Positions 7,730-14,528 of a DNA stretch of 18,238 bases are shown piece after piece (the stretch's first letter is position 1; each line of letters starts with the position of its first letter). Position numbers and translations under genes: made by a program. The stretch is from contig CAYUPY010000023.1 in assembly GCA_964446595.1 (NCBI GenBank), positions 1 to 18,238 on the forward strand, written 5' to 3'. The stretch is from CAYUPY01 sp964446595 (GTDB lineage Bacteria; Patescibacteriota; Dojkabacteria; J137; JAEUSD01). The notes below the pieces were generated by a model, which searched no databases, had not been told where the DNA came from, and saw only the letters and a program-made list of their open reading frames with translations.

Positions 7730-8895
7730 TTAGGTTAATTTATATTTACTTTGGTTTTCAACATTAGCGAGCTTTTCCTTTAGCTGAGCCTCTAGGATCA
7801 TCATCTTTTCAGAAGCTTGTTCACGCTTCCTTCTACCTTCGTCCATAATATCCCTCACTTCTTGAATACCGTTTAAGAGGTTATCTTGCACTGCTTCCAG
7901 CGTTTCAATAGAAATAATACCGCGATTCAAAGCTCGAGCAACATCTTTGGTATTCTGGCGGAGTAGCTCTGAGTTACCTTTTAGCAATTCATCAGTAGCG
8001 TCATCAACTTTCTCCAAATCTTCAACTACTAATTGTTGATTATAAAGACTAATCGCAATAGTGATATGTCGTTTCCACAGAGGGATAGTGTTCAGAATTG
8101 CACTTTGAATCTTACTAGCTAGACCCTGATTACCAGATTTAATCATGCTAATTTGAGGGAAACTTTGTAAAGTACTAATTCGGGTCAATTTAAGATCTTG
8201 AATGCGAATCTCAAGCTGATTAATGAACTTACGCATTTCATCCACCTTTTGTGGAAGGAGGTCATCATTAGGATTATTCTTTAATTCCTGTTCTAATTTA
8301 GCTAACTCATCTTCTAACTCTATAATTCGCTCCTCTCCTGCCTGAATTAGCATGTTTAATGAACGATAGTAGTTTAGATTTTGTTTATAAAGTTCTTCCA
8401 AAATGACAATATCACGCATCATCACCTCGTATTCTCGTTCAAGCCTATCCACAATTGATGATATATTTTGTTCTATACTATCGTACTTGGCTTTAAATTT
8501 ACGAAGCTCATCAAAGAAAAAACCGATACCTGGTATCCCACTTAAAAATTGCTTCGGCGAGCCAGAAAAGCATTGGTATCCACACTATTTACCTGCACGC
8601 TAAGATCTGTAAGGATATCTCCAACCTGCCCAGAGTCTTTCGTACGCACCTTTTTTAGGAGTTCACCAGTAAATTCACTAATCTCTTTTTGAGCTCCCAC
8701 TCCAAAATGCAGAATAGAGTTAGAGTCGCCAAAAGAGATTGACTCTTTCAGTTTTTGAATTTCCGACTTTTCTTCTGCAGACCAGTTCTCTACTTCAAAC
8801 GCATGGCGTTCCTCGTTTACTTGAGCTTGAATGTCATTAAGAATCTTCTTCTCCTCTTCATCAGTTAAGGTGGTTGTTGCAGTATCAGCTGCCAT
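7730..8895 (-). CDS. telA: TelA family protein (YaaN-like), reading frame broken by an apparent frameshift
   Basis: The two halves of one TelA family protein lie in different frames. Residues 1-117 (8895-8545) contain GVGAQKEISEFTGELLKKVR and TKDSGQVGDIL. They end at a TAA (8544-8542) directly after a run of five Ts. If the reading moves back one base at the T run, it continues FLSGIPGIGFFFDELRKFK into the downstream frame. That frame holds the family core IPLWKRHITIAISLYNQQL, ATDELLKGNSELLRQNTKDV and a helical, charged C-terminus, giving about 388 residues, normal for TelA. A missing T in a homopolymer (sequencing error or mutation) explains this best; frameshifting is a less likely alternative. 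TelA proteins are predicted cytoplasmic helical proteins linked by homology to tellurite or toxic-anion and envelope stress resistance; mechanism unknown. It heads a cluster with the VWA and xpaC-like genes. Confidence 0.88.
8525..8548 (-). other. Frameshift site in telA with adjacent short hairpin
   Basis: On the minus strand the zero-frame codons AAT TTT TAA contain a five-T run (8544-8548). Slipping one base back gives TTT TTA AGT and joins the two halves of TelA. A short inverted repeat, GATACC-A-GGTATC (8537-8525), lies a few bases downstream and could form a 5-bp stem with a 3-nt loop. The heptamer does not match the canonical X XXY YYZ slippery pattern, so an indel is the simpler reading. 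Confidence 0.75.
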
Positions 8896-8901
8896 TGGGT
8901 G

Positions 8902-8907
8902 AGTTTA
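8902..8907 (-). promoter_or_regulatory. -10 box of the telA operon (leaderless layout)
   Basis: TAAACT on the minus strand ends 6 bp before the ATG of telA at 8895. No Shine-Dalgarno lies between them. No convincing -35 hexamer is visible at 16-18 bp. This promoter would serve telA, the VWA gene and the xpaC-like gene. Confidence 0.45.
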
Positions 8908-8995
8908 AAAATTAGTCACCTAATTGTAGCGCTGAAACTGTCAGTACGCCAGCCCACACTCACAGCTCTACTCGCTCATCCCAGCAGGAGAAAAT

Positions 8996-9039
8996 GGAAA
9001 AATAGCCTGCACGTATGTTTGTCCAAATGTGCAGTTTCC
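8996..9039. repeat. Imperfect inverted repeat in the region between telA and the solute-binding gene
   Basis: The 215-bp gap 8896-9110 has no credible ORF. It contains nested complementary arms: GGAAA/TTTCC outside (8996-9000, 9035-9039) and CTGCAC/GTGCAG inside (9007-9012, 9029-9034). The inner loop is 16 nt and the 6-nt stretch between the arms on one side is unpaired. On the minus strand it lies downstream of the solute-binding gene and is followed by a T-rich stretch, so it could act as a terminator or an mRNA 3' structure. A second small hairpin with stems CCAG/CTGG and CGT/ACG lies just after the stop codon, at about 9085-9107. Confidence 0.4.
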
Positions 9040-9110
9040 AAATTAAATTGAGGTTCACCTAAAAGGCATACTGTTTAACTATCGTTCCAGCGTCTTGAAA
9101 CGGTCTGGTT

Positions 9111-10196
9111 TTATTTCCTGAGCTCTTCGGTAATCCTAATCATCACCTCCGCCTCCGGTACCGGGATAGCAGTTTGAATCTCTGTAGCGATGTTATAGCT
9201 AGCAAAAATACTTGTATCTACCTGAGCCGTTAAGTTGCGAAATCCATAGCGCTCCCAGGCTATTTGTTTAAGACGATCGTTTTCCGCAAGTACCACAGAT
9301 AGACCTTTTGCTTCTTCATTTAATGGTATGAATTCGTGCTCCGACCATACTGTGGCAGTAGGATAAAGTGTGACAATATCAGAGACATCTAACTTGCCTT
9401 CGTTAATCACTTCAATCAACTGACTTTCGTACCCTACCACAAAGGGGTATGTAGAGCGCCCAATTGAAAGAAACTTAGCGAAAATATCACCTGAACTGTC
9501 ATCAGTAAGCCCCATTTTAGAGAAAAAGGAGTCAATTTTAGTTAGAACTTCGTCGGTGAGCGTGGCGCTGGTGACCACATCGTTAGTATTAGCGAAAATA
9601 TTTGCCACCAGCGCCGCAAACATATTCCCCGAATTACTTTTAGTTGGATCGGTTGAAGATATGCGAATACGACCTCTTAAAGAATTAACCCCGATGTCCT
9701 CCCAGGTTTTACCTTGTTGCACAAGATTAACTAGTCTATTTAGGTTTAATGTGTAAATTTCACCTTCCTTTACAACTAATTTGGCCTTTTCCAGTTCAGG
9801 TAAAAGAGACCGCCAACTGTAAACCACAATAGGTGAATAAAGAATAGTCTCAGAACTCACTGGTTGATTCTGATTACGCTCATAAATCGCGAGAGCAACT
9901 TTGCTAGAAGGAAATAAATAGTCAGCATTTCCAACCGGTTCAGATACCATCTCTATAGATCCTTTTTTCTGAATATTCATGACATAGCCGTTCTGTCTCA
10001 AGATGCGCTGGACTTCTTCATCTTCAAACAAGCCACGCTTCTCCCATCCTAACCAGCCTGTGAGTTCCTAAGGCTCGGCCAACCCAGGGGCTATGTTATT
10101 TACAAGGTTTGTTTGTGTGTTTATGAACTGGTACCCAGCCAGGAGAACAATTACAGCTAAGACGATCACTAGGCCAATAATGTTTGTGCGTTTCAT
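9111..10196 (-). pseudogene. Membrane-anchored solute-binding-like protein interrupted by an in-frame TAG
   Basis: From the ATG at 10196 the frame reads a signal anchor (MKRTNIIGLVIVLAVIVLLA), then a TAG at codon 43 (10070-10068). It continues in the same frame through ELTGWLGWEKRGLFEDEEVQ to a TAA at 9111, for 361 codons plus the stop. The part after the TAG has the features of an SBP_bac_11-type binding protein: FEDEEVQRIL at its start, a KKGSIEMV segment, and STDPTKSNSG shared with the VWA fusion downstream. Taken alone, the downstream ORF could only start at a TTG (10031) and would lack a signal. TAG ends seven other genes here, so recoding is unlikely; a point mutation or base-call error is preferred. 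No other decay is visible. The gene is 215 bp upstream of telA and probably belongs to the same module. Confidence 0.75.
9564..9615. repeat. Perfect 10-bp inverted repeat inside the solute-binding gene
   Basis: GGCGCTGGTG at 9564-9573 is exactly complementary to CACCAGCGCC at 9606-9615, with a 32-nt loop. It lies wholly inside coding sequence, and the arms are much richer in GC than their surroundings. Confidence 0.7.
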
Positions 10197-10218
10197 TTGG
10201 AATAATTAATTACATCTG

Positions 10219-10227
10219 ATTATATCA
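10219..10227 (-). promoter_or_regulatory. Extended -10 promoter of the solute-binding gene
   Basis: TG-A-TATAAT on the minus strand is a near-perfect extended -10 element. It lies 22 bp before the ATG at 10196, so a leader of about 16 nt is expected; no Shine-Dalgarno is seen in it. A weaker AT-rich hexamer nearer the ATG could give a leaderless start instead. It lies back to back with the promoter of the HAD gene. Confidence 0.5.
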
Positions 10228-10236
10228 AAAACAAAC

Positions 10237-10245
10237 TGCTAGAAT
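10237..10245 (+). promoter_or_regulatory. Extended -10 promoter of the HAD gene (leaderless layout)
   Basis: TG-C-TAGAAT ends 5 bp before the ATG at 10251. Transcription should begin at about the start codon. No Shine-Dalgarno is present. Confidence 0.55.
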
Positions 10246-10250
10246 GCTGT

Positions 10251-10871
10251 ATGCCGAAGAAACATTTTGTATTTGACTTTGATGATACCATTGCCAGCTC
10301 TGCAGATTACAACCAGGATATTTTCGTAGAAACTTTTTCTAGACATCAGCCCGATATAAATGAGCAAGTAATTCGTGAGATTCACCGCGCCAGGCGTGGT
10401 ACAGACATGCTGTCACAATTCCAACTTGTAATTGCTACTCTGGAATTGAAGTTGAACGCTGCAACTCTACTAAAACAAAATGAGGTATTGCAGCGTCAAA
10501 GGTACAAAAACATCAGTATCTTTGCAGGAGTCCCAACGTTATTCAATAGACTCCAGAAGAATGGTAAAACCGTTTCAGTGTGCTCTAACCGAGATCTTAA
10601 GTCTTTGGAATTGGTGCTTCAAAATCATGATATTTTAGATGAGCTTGATATGGTGGTATCTTGCCACGATGCAGGTTTCGAAAAACCGAATCCGCAAGGA
10701 TTACTTGATATTATGAGCGAGCTTGGTGGAGAAAAGGAAGAATACATTTATTTTGGCGATAATCTTACTGATCACGAGTTCGCCCGAAATGCCGGTATTG
10801 ATGTAGTTATTGTTGATCACTACCTAAATGATGAAAAATTCTACCAGATGATGGTGGCAGCTTTCTTCTAG
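10251..10871 (+). CDS. HAD superfamily phosphatase
   Basis: 206 residues with all four HAD motifs. Motif I is FDFDDT (nucleophile Asp9, acid/base Asp11), motif II is CSNRD, motif III is the Lys in FEKPNP, and motif IV is GDNLTD. An alpha-helical cap of the phosphoglycolate-phosphatase or beta-phosphoglucomutase type lies between motif I and motif II. The reaction is hydrolysis of a small phosphorylated metabolite by an aspartyl-phosphate intermediate; the substrate cannot be read from the sequence. The gene precedes lactate dehydrogenase on the same strand with a 40-bp gap that holds a separate -10 box. Its own promoter is of the leaderless kind, which also supports this start. No signal peptide, so cytoplasmic. 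Confidence 0.9.
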   Translation: MPKKHFVFDFDDTIASSADYNQDIFVETFSRHQPDINEQVIREIHRARRGTDMLSQFQLVIATLELKLNAATLLKQNEVLQRQRYKNISIFAGVPTLFNRLQKNGKTVSVCSNRDLKSLELVLQNHDILDELDMVVSCHDAGFEKPNPQGLLDIMSELGGEKEEYIYFGDNLTDHEFARNAGIDVVIVDHYLNDEKFYQMMVAAFF

Positions 10872-10900
10872 TTGACCTTCCATTCTGCTACATAACCTCT

Positions 10901-10906
10901 TAAAAT
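10901..10906 (+). promoter_or_regulatory. -10 box of the lactate dehydrogenase gene (leaderless layout)
   Basis: TAAAAT ends 5 bp before the ATG at 10912. A TTGACC hexamer at 10872-10877 resembles a -35 box, but its 23-bp spacing is too long for an ordinary promoter. No Shine-Dalgarno is seen. Confidence 0.4.
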
Positions 10907-10911
10907 GTGGC

Positions 10912-11868
10912 ATGGAAAAAAATAATCAATCTAGTTTTATTAGACCTTCTAATCGAGTAGTGGTTGTAGGAGCTGGTATGGTTGGCTCAACGGCAGCATA
11001 TGCACTCTTAATGGAAGAGGTGGCCAGACACATCCTGCTTGTAGACATCGCCGAAGATTTAGCTAAAGCACATGTGTTAGATTTGCAGGATGCTGCTACA
11101 TTTTCACGAGGTATTGATGTGCAGTTCGGCAGCTATGAAGATTTACAAGATGGAGACATTGTGGTGATTACCGCCGGAGCTGCCCAAAAAGAAGGCCAAA
11201 CTAGAATGGATCTAATTGGAATTAATAAGGCTATTATGAGCAAAATTTTTGGATCAATAAATGCTCAAAATAAGCAACTTTACGTGATGATGGTTACCAA
11301 CCCTGTAGATGTACTCACTTATCAGGCAGTTAAGGAATTAGATCAGCCTACAAATCGTATTTTTGGAAGCGGTACTACTCTAGATACTGCCAGGTTAAGA
11401 GCTGGTTTGGCACAGGTGGCTAGAATGAATCCCCATAATATTCATGCCAACATCTTAGGTGAGCACGGAGACACATCCTTCCCTGCTGTTTCTAGCGCCA
11501 CAGCTGGAGGAATTAAACTGCAAGATGTACCAGGAATTAGCGCGGACGCGCTCAATAATCTAAAAGAAATGGTGCGCGACCGCGCTTATCGTATCATTGA
11601 AGGTAAAAAATCTACCTACTTCGGGATTGGAGCAGCTGTGGCTAATATTTGTAAAGCAATTATCCGCAATGAGAATAAGTTTTTCACTTTGAGCGTATTG
11701 CAGCAAGGTTATTACGGCCTATCTGATGTATGTTTAGGCATCCCAGTACAGGTAGGTGAACATGGATACAACTTTGTGGGTGAGATTCATTTGAGTGAAA
11801 ATGAATTGTCCCAAATGCATGCTTCAGGAGAAGCTATTAAGAAAGTGATCGCAGAATCACAAATTTAA
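10912..11868 (+). CDS. ldh: L-lactate dehydrogenase
   Basis: NAD-dependent reduction of pyruvate to L-lactate in the cytoplasm, regenerating NAD in fermentation. The protein has 318 residues, normal for the family. It has the dinucleotide motif GAGMVGS (20-26), the substrate loop AAQKEGQTR with Gln92 (lactate rather than malate specificity) and Arg98, Arg161 in LDTAR for substrate carboxylate binding, and catalytic His185 in GEHGD. Arg163 and His178 occupy the positions of Arg173 and His188 that bind fructose-1,6-bisphosphate in allosteric bacterial enzymes, so activation by that sugar is likely. An N-terminal extension of about 14 residues precedes the first strand. Its stop lies 12 bp from that of the convergent antiporter gene. 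It fits with the phosphorylase and phosphomutase as a sugar fermentation set. Confidence 0.96.
   Translation: MEKNNQSSFIRPSNRVVVVGAGMVGSTAAYALLMEEVARHILLVDIAEDLAKAHVLDLQDAATFSRGIDVQFGSYEDLQDGDIVVITAGAAQKEGQTRMDLIGINKAIMSKIFGSINAQNKQLYVMMVTNPVDVLTYQAVKELDQPTNRIFGSGTTLDTARLRAGLAQVARMNPHNIHANILGEHGDTSFPAVSSATAGGIKLQDVPGISADALNNLKEMVRDRAYRIIEGKKSTYFGIGAAVANICKAIIRNENKFFTLSVLQQGYYGLSDVCLGIPVQVGEHGYNFVGEIHLSENELSQMHASGEAIKKVIAESQI
11539..11552. repeat. Short GC palindrome in ldh
   Basis: AGCGCG and CGCGCT flank a 2-nt centre, which as RNA gives a 5-bp stem with a GGAC loop. A second GC block with complementary ends follows at about 11574-11585. Short, and could be chance. Confidence 0.4.
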
Positions 11869-11880
11869 CCCTTGTATTTG

Positions 11881-13594
11881 CTAGCCTTTCTTGATTAGCA
11901 TTACATTTAGATCTTTATTGGCCACCCGATGCAAGTATGAAATCGGGTGGTCTCTTTCTACAATCTTTTGTAAGAGATCCCCAGAAAGAAGGTAAGGATG
12001 CAAAACAAAATCTGCCCCGGCTTCATACATACTCACAGCATCCTCGTCTTGATGAGCATTAACAATCACCGGAATGTTAATTTGATTCTCCTGTAAGTAG
12101 TATAGAAGTCCTAGATTTGCTTGCTTATCTGGAACAGTAGAAATTATCATACTCGCTTGATCCAATTTCAGCCCCGTAAGTAAATCAGAGTCTCGTAGAT
12201 CTCCGTAGGCGGTAGTCGCTCCCATGCTTTCTGCTAGTTCAAGTTTAGTAAGGTCTTTATCGATTACTAGGAATTTACGTTCTTTAGCCTCAATTAGCTC
12301 ATGGATTCCTCGCGCCATACGACTAAAGCCAAATACCACCACCCTGTTACGTACGTGCTTACGAGCGTAATTTTCTGTACGGGTATCGCCTTTATCCATC
12401 CAACTCATTAAAGGCTTAAGCAAATCGTAGATCTGCTGGTTATATAGAATCATATAGCTAGAGCCTGTCATAGTTATACCACCCACAATAGTTAGCAGGG
12501 TTATTTCTGAAGCTGAAATCTGTCCCGCACTAAATGCCATATCCGCTACCAATAGACTGAATTCCGAAATTTGCGCCACGGTAAGGCCAGCAAAGAACCC
12601 TATGCGGCTGTTGAATCCCAACAGCCGCAGCAACACCAACACAATTAGTGGATTACCAATCAGCACAAACAACGAAAATACTATTGCTGGCAAAAGTACC
12701 GTCCCAATTTCAGCAACCTCAATTTCAAATCCTAATAGTACAAAAAACACAATTATAAAGAAATCACGTAATGGTTTAGTCCAGCTTTCTATCTGCAACG
12801 CTTCTTTACGATTAGAGAGCGCGATACCTGCCGCCAGCGCGCCAATTTCTATCGACAACCCCACTACAGGCGAAGAAATAATTGCTGAAAGCACAAGAGC
12901 TAAAGCTATCACACTTACAAATAGCATCTCCCGGTCATGTCCAGTCAGGGCAATTAATGGAGGAATTAAGTACTCGTTTATCATGTACAACGACAAAACA
13001 ACAATCAATCCTTTTATTAGTAGTTGAACCAACTGAATTTGGATAGGAATNNNNNNNNNNAATCCCTGCTGCACCTTCGCTTAGCCCAGCTGAAAGCAAT
13101 ACTAAAATGATTATTGCTACCAGATCTTGCACCAACAAGAACCCTATGGAGATCTTGCCATATAGACTATCAAGATCTTGTTTGCTAGATAGCAACTTTA
13201 CAATGACAATCGTGCTACTGAAGGTAAGGGCGATCGCCAAGATTAGCGACGTTGTAAAATTGTAGCCAAAGGCGATCGCCAACACTAACCCAAAGATCAC
13301 CGTAAACACAATCTGCCCCATTCCGGTCACTAACGATACCAATCCTAAAGACTTTAGTTCCTTTACGTTCAGTTCGAGACCGAGAATAAACAACAAAAAT
13401 ACAATCCCAATTTTGGCAAACAACCCGAACCCATCAATAGATTCGTGCCCAAGTAACCCAGACTGCTGAATGATCACACCTGCGGCAATGTACCCCAAAA
13501 TCAAAGGTTGTTTAAGTCTATTGGCGAGCAACCCTAATAAAGCGGCAATTCCAATCAGTATTGCTAAATCCCAAAACGATATTAAATCTTCCAT
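11881..13594 (-). CDS. CPA2 family cation/proton antiporter with TrkA-N domain (KefB/KefC-like), interrupted by assembly gap
   Basis: Integral membrane exchanger of K+ or Na+ against protons, with a cytoplasmic nucleotide-binding regulatory domain. The N-terminal part (13594 to the gap) has about six helices, including LILGYIAAGVI, FLLFILGLEL, TFSSTIVIVKLL and GFLLVQDLVAII. After the gap come more helices with SSPVVGLSIEIGALAAGIALS and LTVAQISEFSLL. A RCK/TrkA-N Rossmann domain then starts at RVVVFGFSRMARG and ends near the C-terminus. Ten Ns at 13051-13060 separate the halves, which are in different frames. Both flanks end in AAT: removing the Ns and one AAT joins them in frame as GAAGIPIQIQ, giving 566 residues, typical of the family. 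The third glycine of the Rossmann motif is replaced. The gene has its own leaderless-type promoter. Confidence 0.9.
11922..11950. repeat. Perfect 9-bp inverted repeat near the 3' end of the antiporter gene
   Basis: CCACCCGAT at 11922-11930 is complementary to ATCGGGTGG at 11942-11950, with an 11-nt loop. It lies inside the coding region about 40 bp before the stop codon. Arms of this length can occur by chance in 18 kb. Confidence 0.5.
12603..12629. repeat. Perfect 11-bp hairpin inside the antiporter gene
   Basis: TGCGGCTGTTG at 12603-12613 and CAACAGCCGCA at 12619-12629 form an 11-bp perfect stem around the loop AATCC. It encodes LLRLLGFNSRIG in a loop between membrane helices. Its short loop and long perfect stem make it the strongest single hairpin in the window. 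Confidence 0.8.
13051..13060. other. Assembly gap of ten Ns
   Basis: Ten Ns lie inside the antiporter gene and are a placeholder, not a measured length. The flanking bases GGAAT and AATCCC share AAT. Merging them restores one continuous reading frame, so the two contigs probably abut or overlap by a few bases. Confidence 0.95.
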
Positions 13595-13600
13595 CCTGTC

Positions 13601-13629
13601 AGTATATCGTAGCCTCGATCAAGAGTTAA
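13601..13629 (-). promoter_or_regulatory. Promoter of the antiporter gene (leaderless layout)
   Basis: TATACT (13601-13606) ends 6 bp before the ATG at 13594. TTAACT at 13624-13629 is a 4/6 match to the -35 consensus at a 17-bp spacer and overlaps the stop codon of the upstream EamA gene. Confidence 0.55.
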
Positions 13630-14492
13630 GAAAGTGTGACAATTATTACTCCAATAATTGCAGCTAAAATCCCTAAAATCTTTACAGAGGTGAACTTTTC
13701 TTTAAAGAGTAAATATGCAATCGCCGCACTTAGGGCGGTATTAGTCGTCCTAATCGAAGAAACTAGGGCTACTGCAGGAGCAGAGGCTATAGCCAAAAAC
13801 AATACCAAAATGTCTATTCCTACCAGAAAACCAAGAGCTAAATTGATCTTTAAAAATCGAGGTTTAATAAATGCGTCAAGAAAATCACCTTCCATCTTTA
13901 AATAGGCCAAAGGTGTTAGAAAAATAATTAACAATACCGTACTAGCAAAAAAGTAAGTGTATGTATTTGAACGACTGATAACTTGCGCATGTAAAGGATC
14001 TAGCACCGAAAAAATAAAGGCAGTAAAGGCCACCAAGGCGGTAGTCTTGGCTAGCCCTGCACGATCAGAGATAGAAGTTAGTTTACGCTCTGAATAATAT
14101 ACTAATAGACATCCATAGGCTATTACAATCATCCCTAATAATCCCACAGGGCTTAGTATGTCTCCATTTAGAAAATATGACCACACTGCGGTCAATAACG
14201 GCGATAGTGAAAGCAAAGGGGTCACATAAGAAACACTCTTAAATTTAAACGCTTGTAGCAGCGCTAAGATCGCCAATATTTCCAGTACTACTCTAATTAT
14301 CACTAAAGGCCAGAAAGAACGATCTGTAATAATTAATCCACCCATGGCCACTGCGGCCAATGCCACCGGAAAGCTAAAGAAGGCAGAAGCCCAGGCCACC
14401 ATGATTGACTTCTCATTATCTACTCCAACTTTATTAATAATGTTGCGACCTGTAAGGGCTACAGCAGACGAAATTGCGAAAACTAACCACAT
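13626..14492 (-). CDS. EamA/DMT family transporter
   Basis: 288 residues with about ten hydrophobic helices arranged as two EamA repeats (about 5-130 and 150-285). The second repeat ends with the typical FKEKFTSVKILGILAAIIGVIIV. The first has a matching NGDILSPVGLLGMIVIAYGCLLVYY. Members of the drug/metabolite transporter superfamily export or import small metabolites, amino acids or nucleotide sugars; the substrate here cannot be inferred. It sits between the ZIP and antiporter genes on the same strand, 36 bp after ZIP and 31 bp before the antiporter, each with its own -10 box, so the three are neighbours but need not form one operon. Confidence 0.9.
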   Translation of the reverse strand: MWLVFAISSAVALTGRNIINKVGVDNEKSIMVAWASAFFSFPVALAAVAMGGLIITDRSFWPLVIIRVVLEILAILALLQAFKFKSVSYVTPLLSLSPLLTAVWSYFLNGDILSPVGLLGMIVIAYGCLLVYYSERKLTSISDRAGLAKTTALVAFTAFIFSVLDPLHAQVISRSNTYTYFFASTVLLIIFLTPLAYLKMEGDFLDAFIKPRFLKINLALGFLVGIDILVLFLAIASAPAVALVSSIRTTNTALSAAIAYLLFKEKFTSVKILGILAAIIGVIIVTLS

Positions 14493-14498
14493 GCGGAA

Positions 14499-14504
14499 AG
14501 TATA
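14499..14504 (-). promoter_or_regulatory. -10 box of the EamA gene (leaderless layout)
   Basis: TATACT on the minus strand ends 6 bp before the ATG at 14492. No -35 match or Shine-Dalgarno is seen. Confidence 0.5.
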
Positions 14505-14528
14505 ATAGAAATTTAGCGGTAAATGTAG

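Noticed and set aside
8542..8550. Programmed -1 frameshifting as the normal expression mode of telA
   Set aside because: The heptamer is not a canonical slippery site and the adjacent stem is short. A homopolymer indel is simpler, so it is kept only as an alternative.
9155..9164. CCGGTACCGG palindrome in the solute-binding gene
   Set aside because: A 10-bp palindrome without a loop is short enough to occur by chance and has no supporting context.
10068..10070. Amber codon read as an amino acid
   Set aside because: TAG is the terminator of seven other genes here and no other gene has it internally.
12602..13027. Plus-strand ORF of 141 codons opposite the antiporter gene
   Set aside because: It mirrors a membrane protein on the other strand, has no promoter or recognisable domain, and its length follows from the codon use of the real gene.
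13229..13280. Two GGCGATCGCC decamers 42 bp apart, like the cyanobacterial HIP1 palindrome
   Set aside because: Both encode the same residues (LAIA) in membrane helices, occur only here, and nothing else suggests a cyanobacterium.
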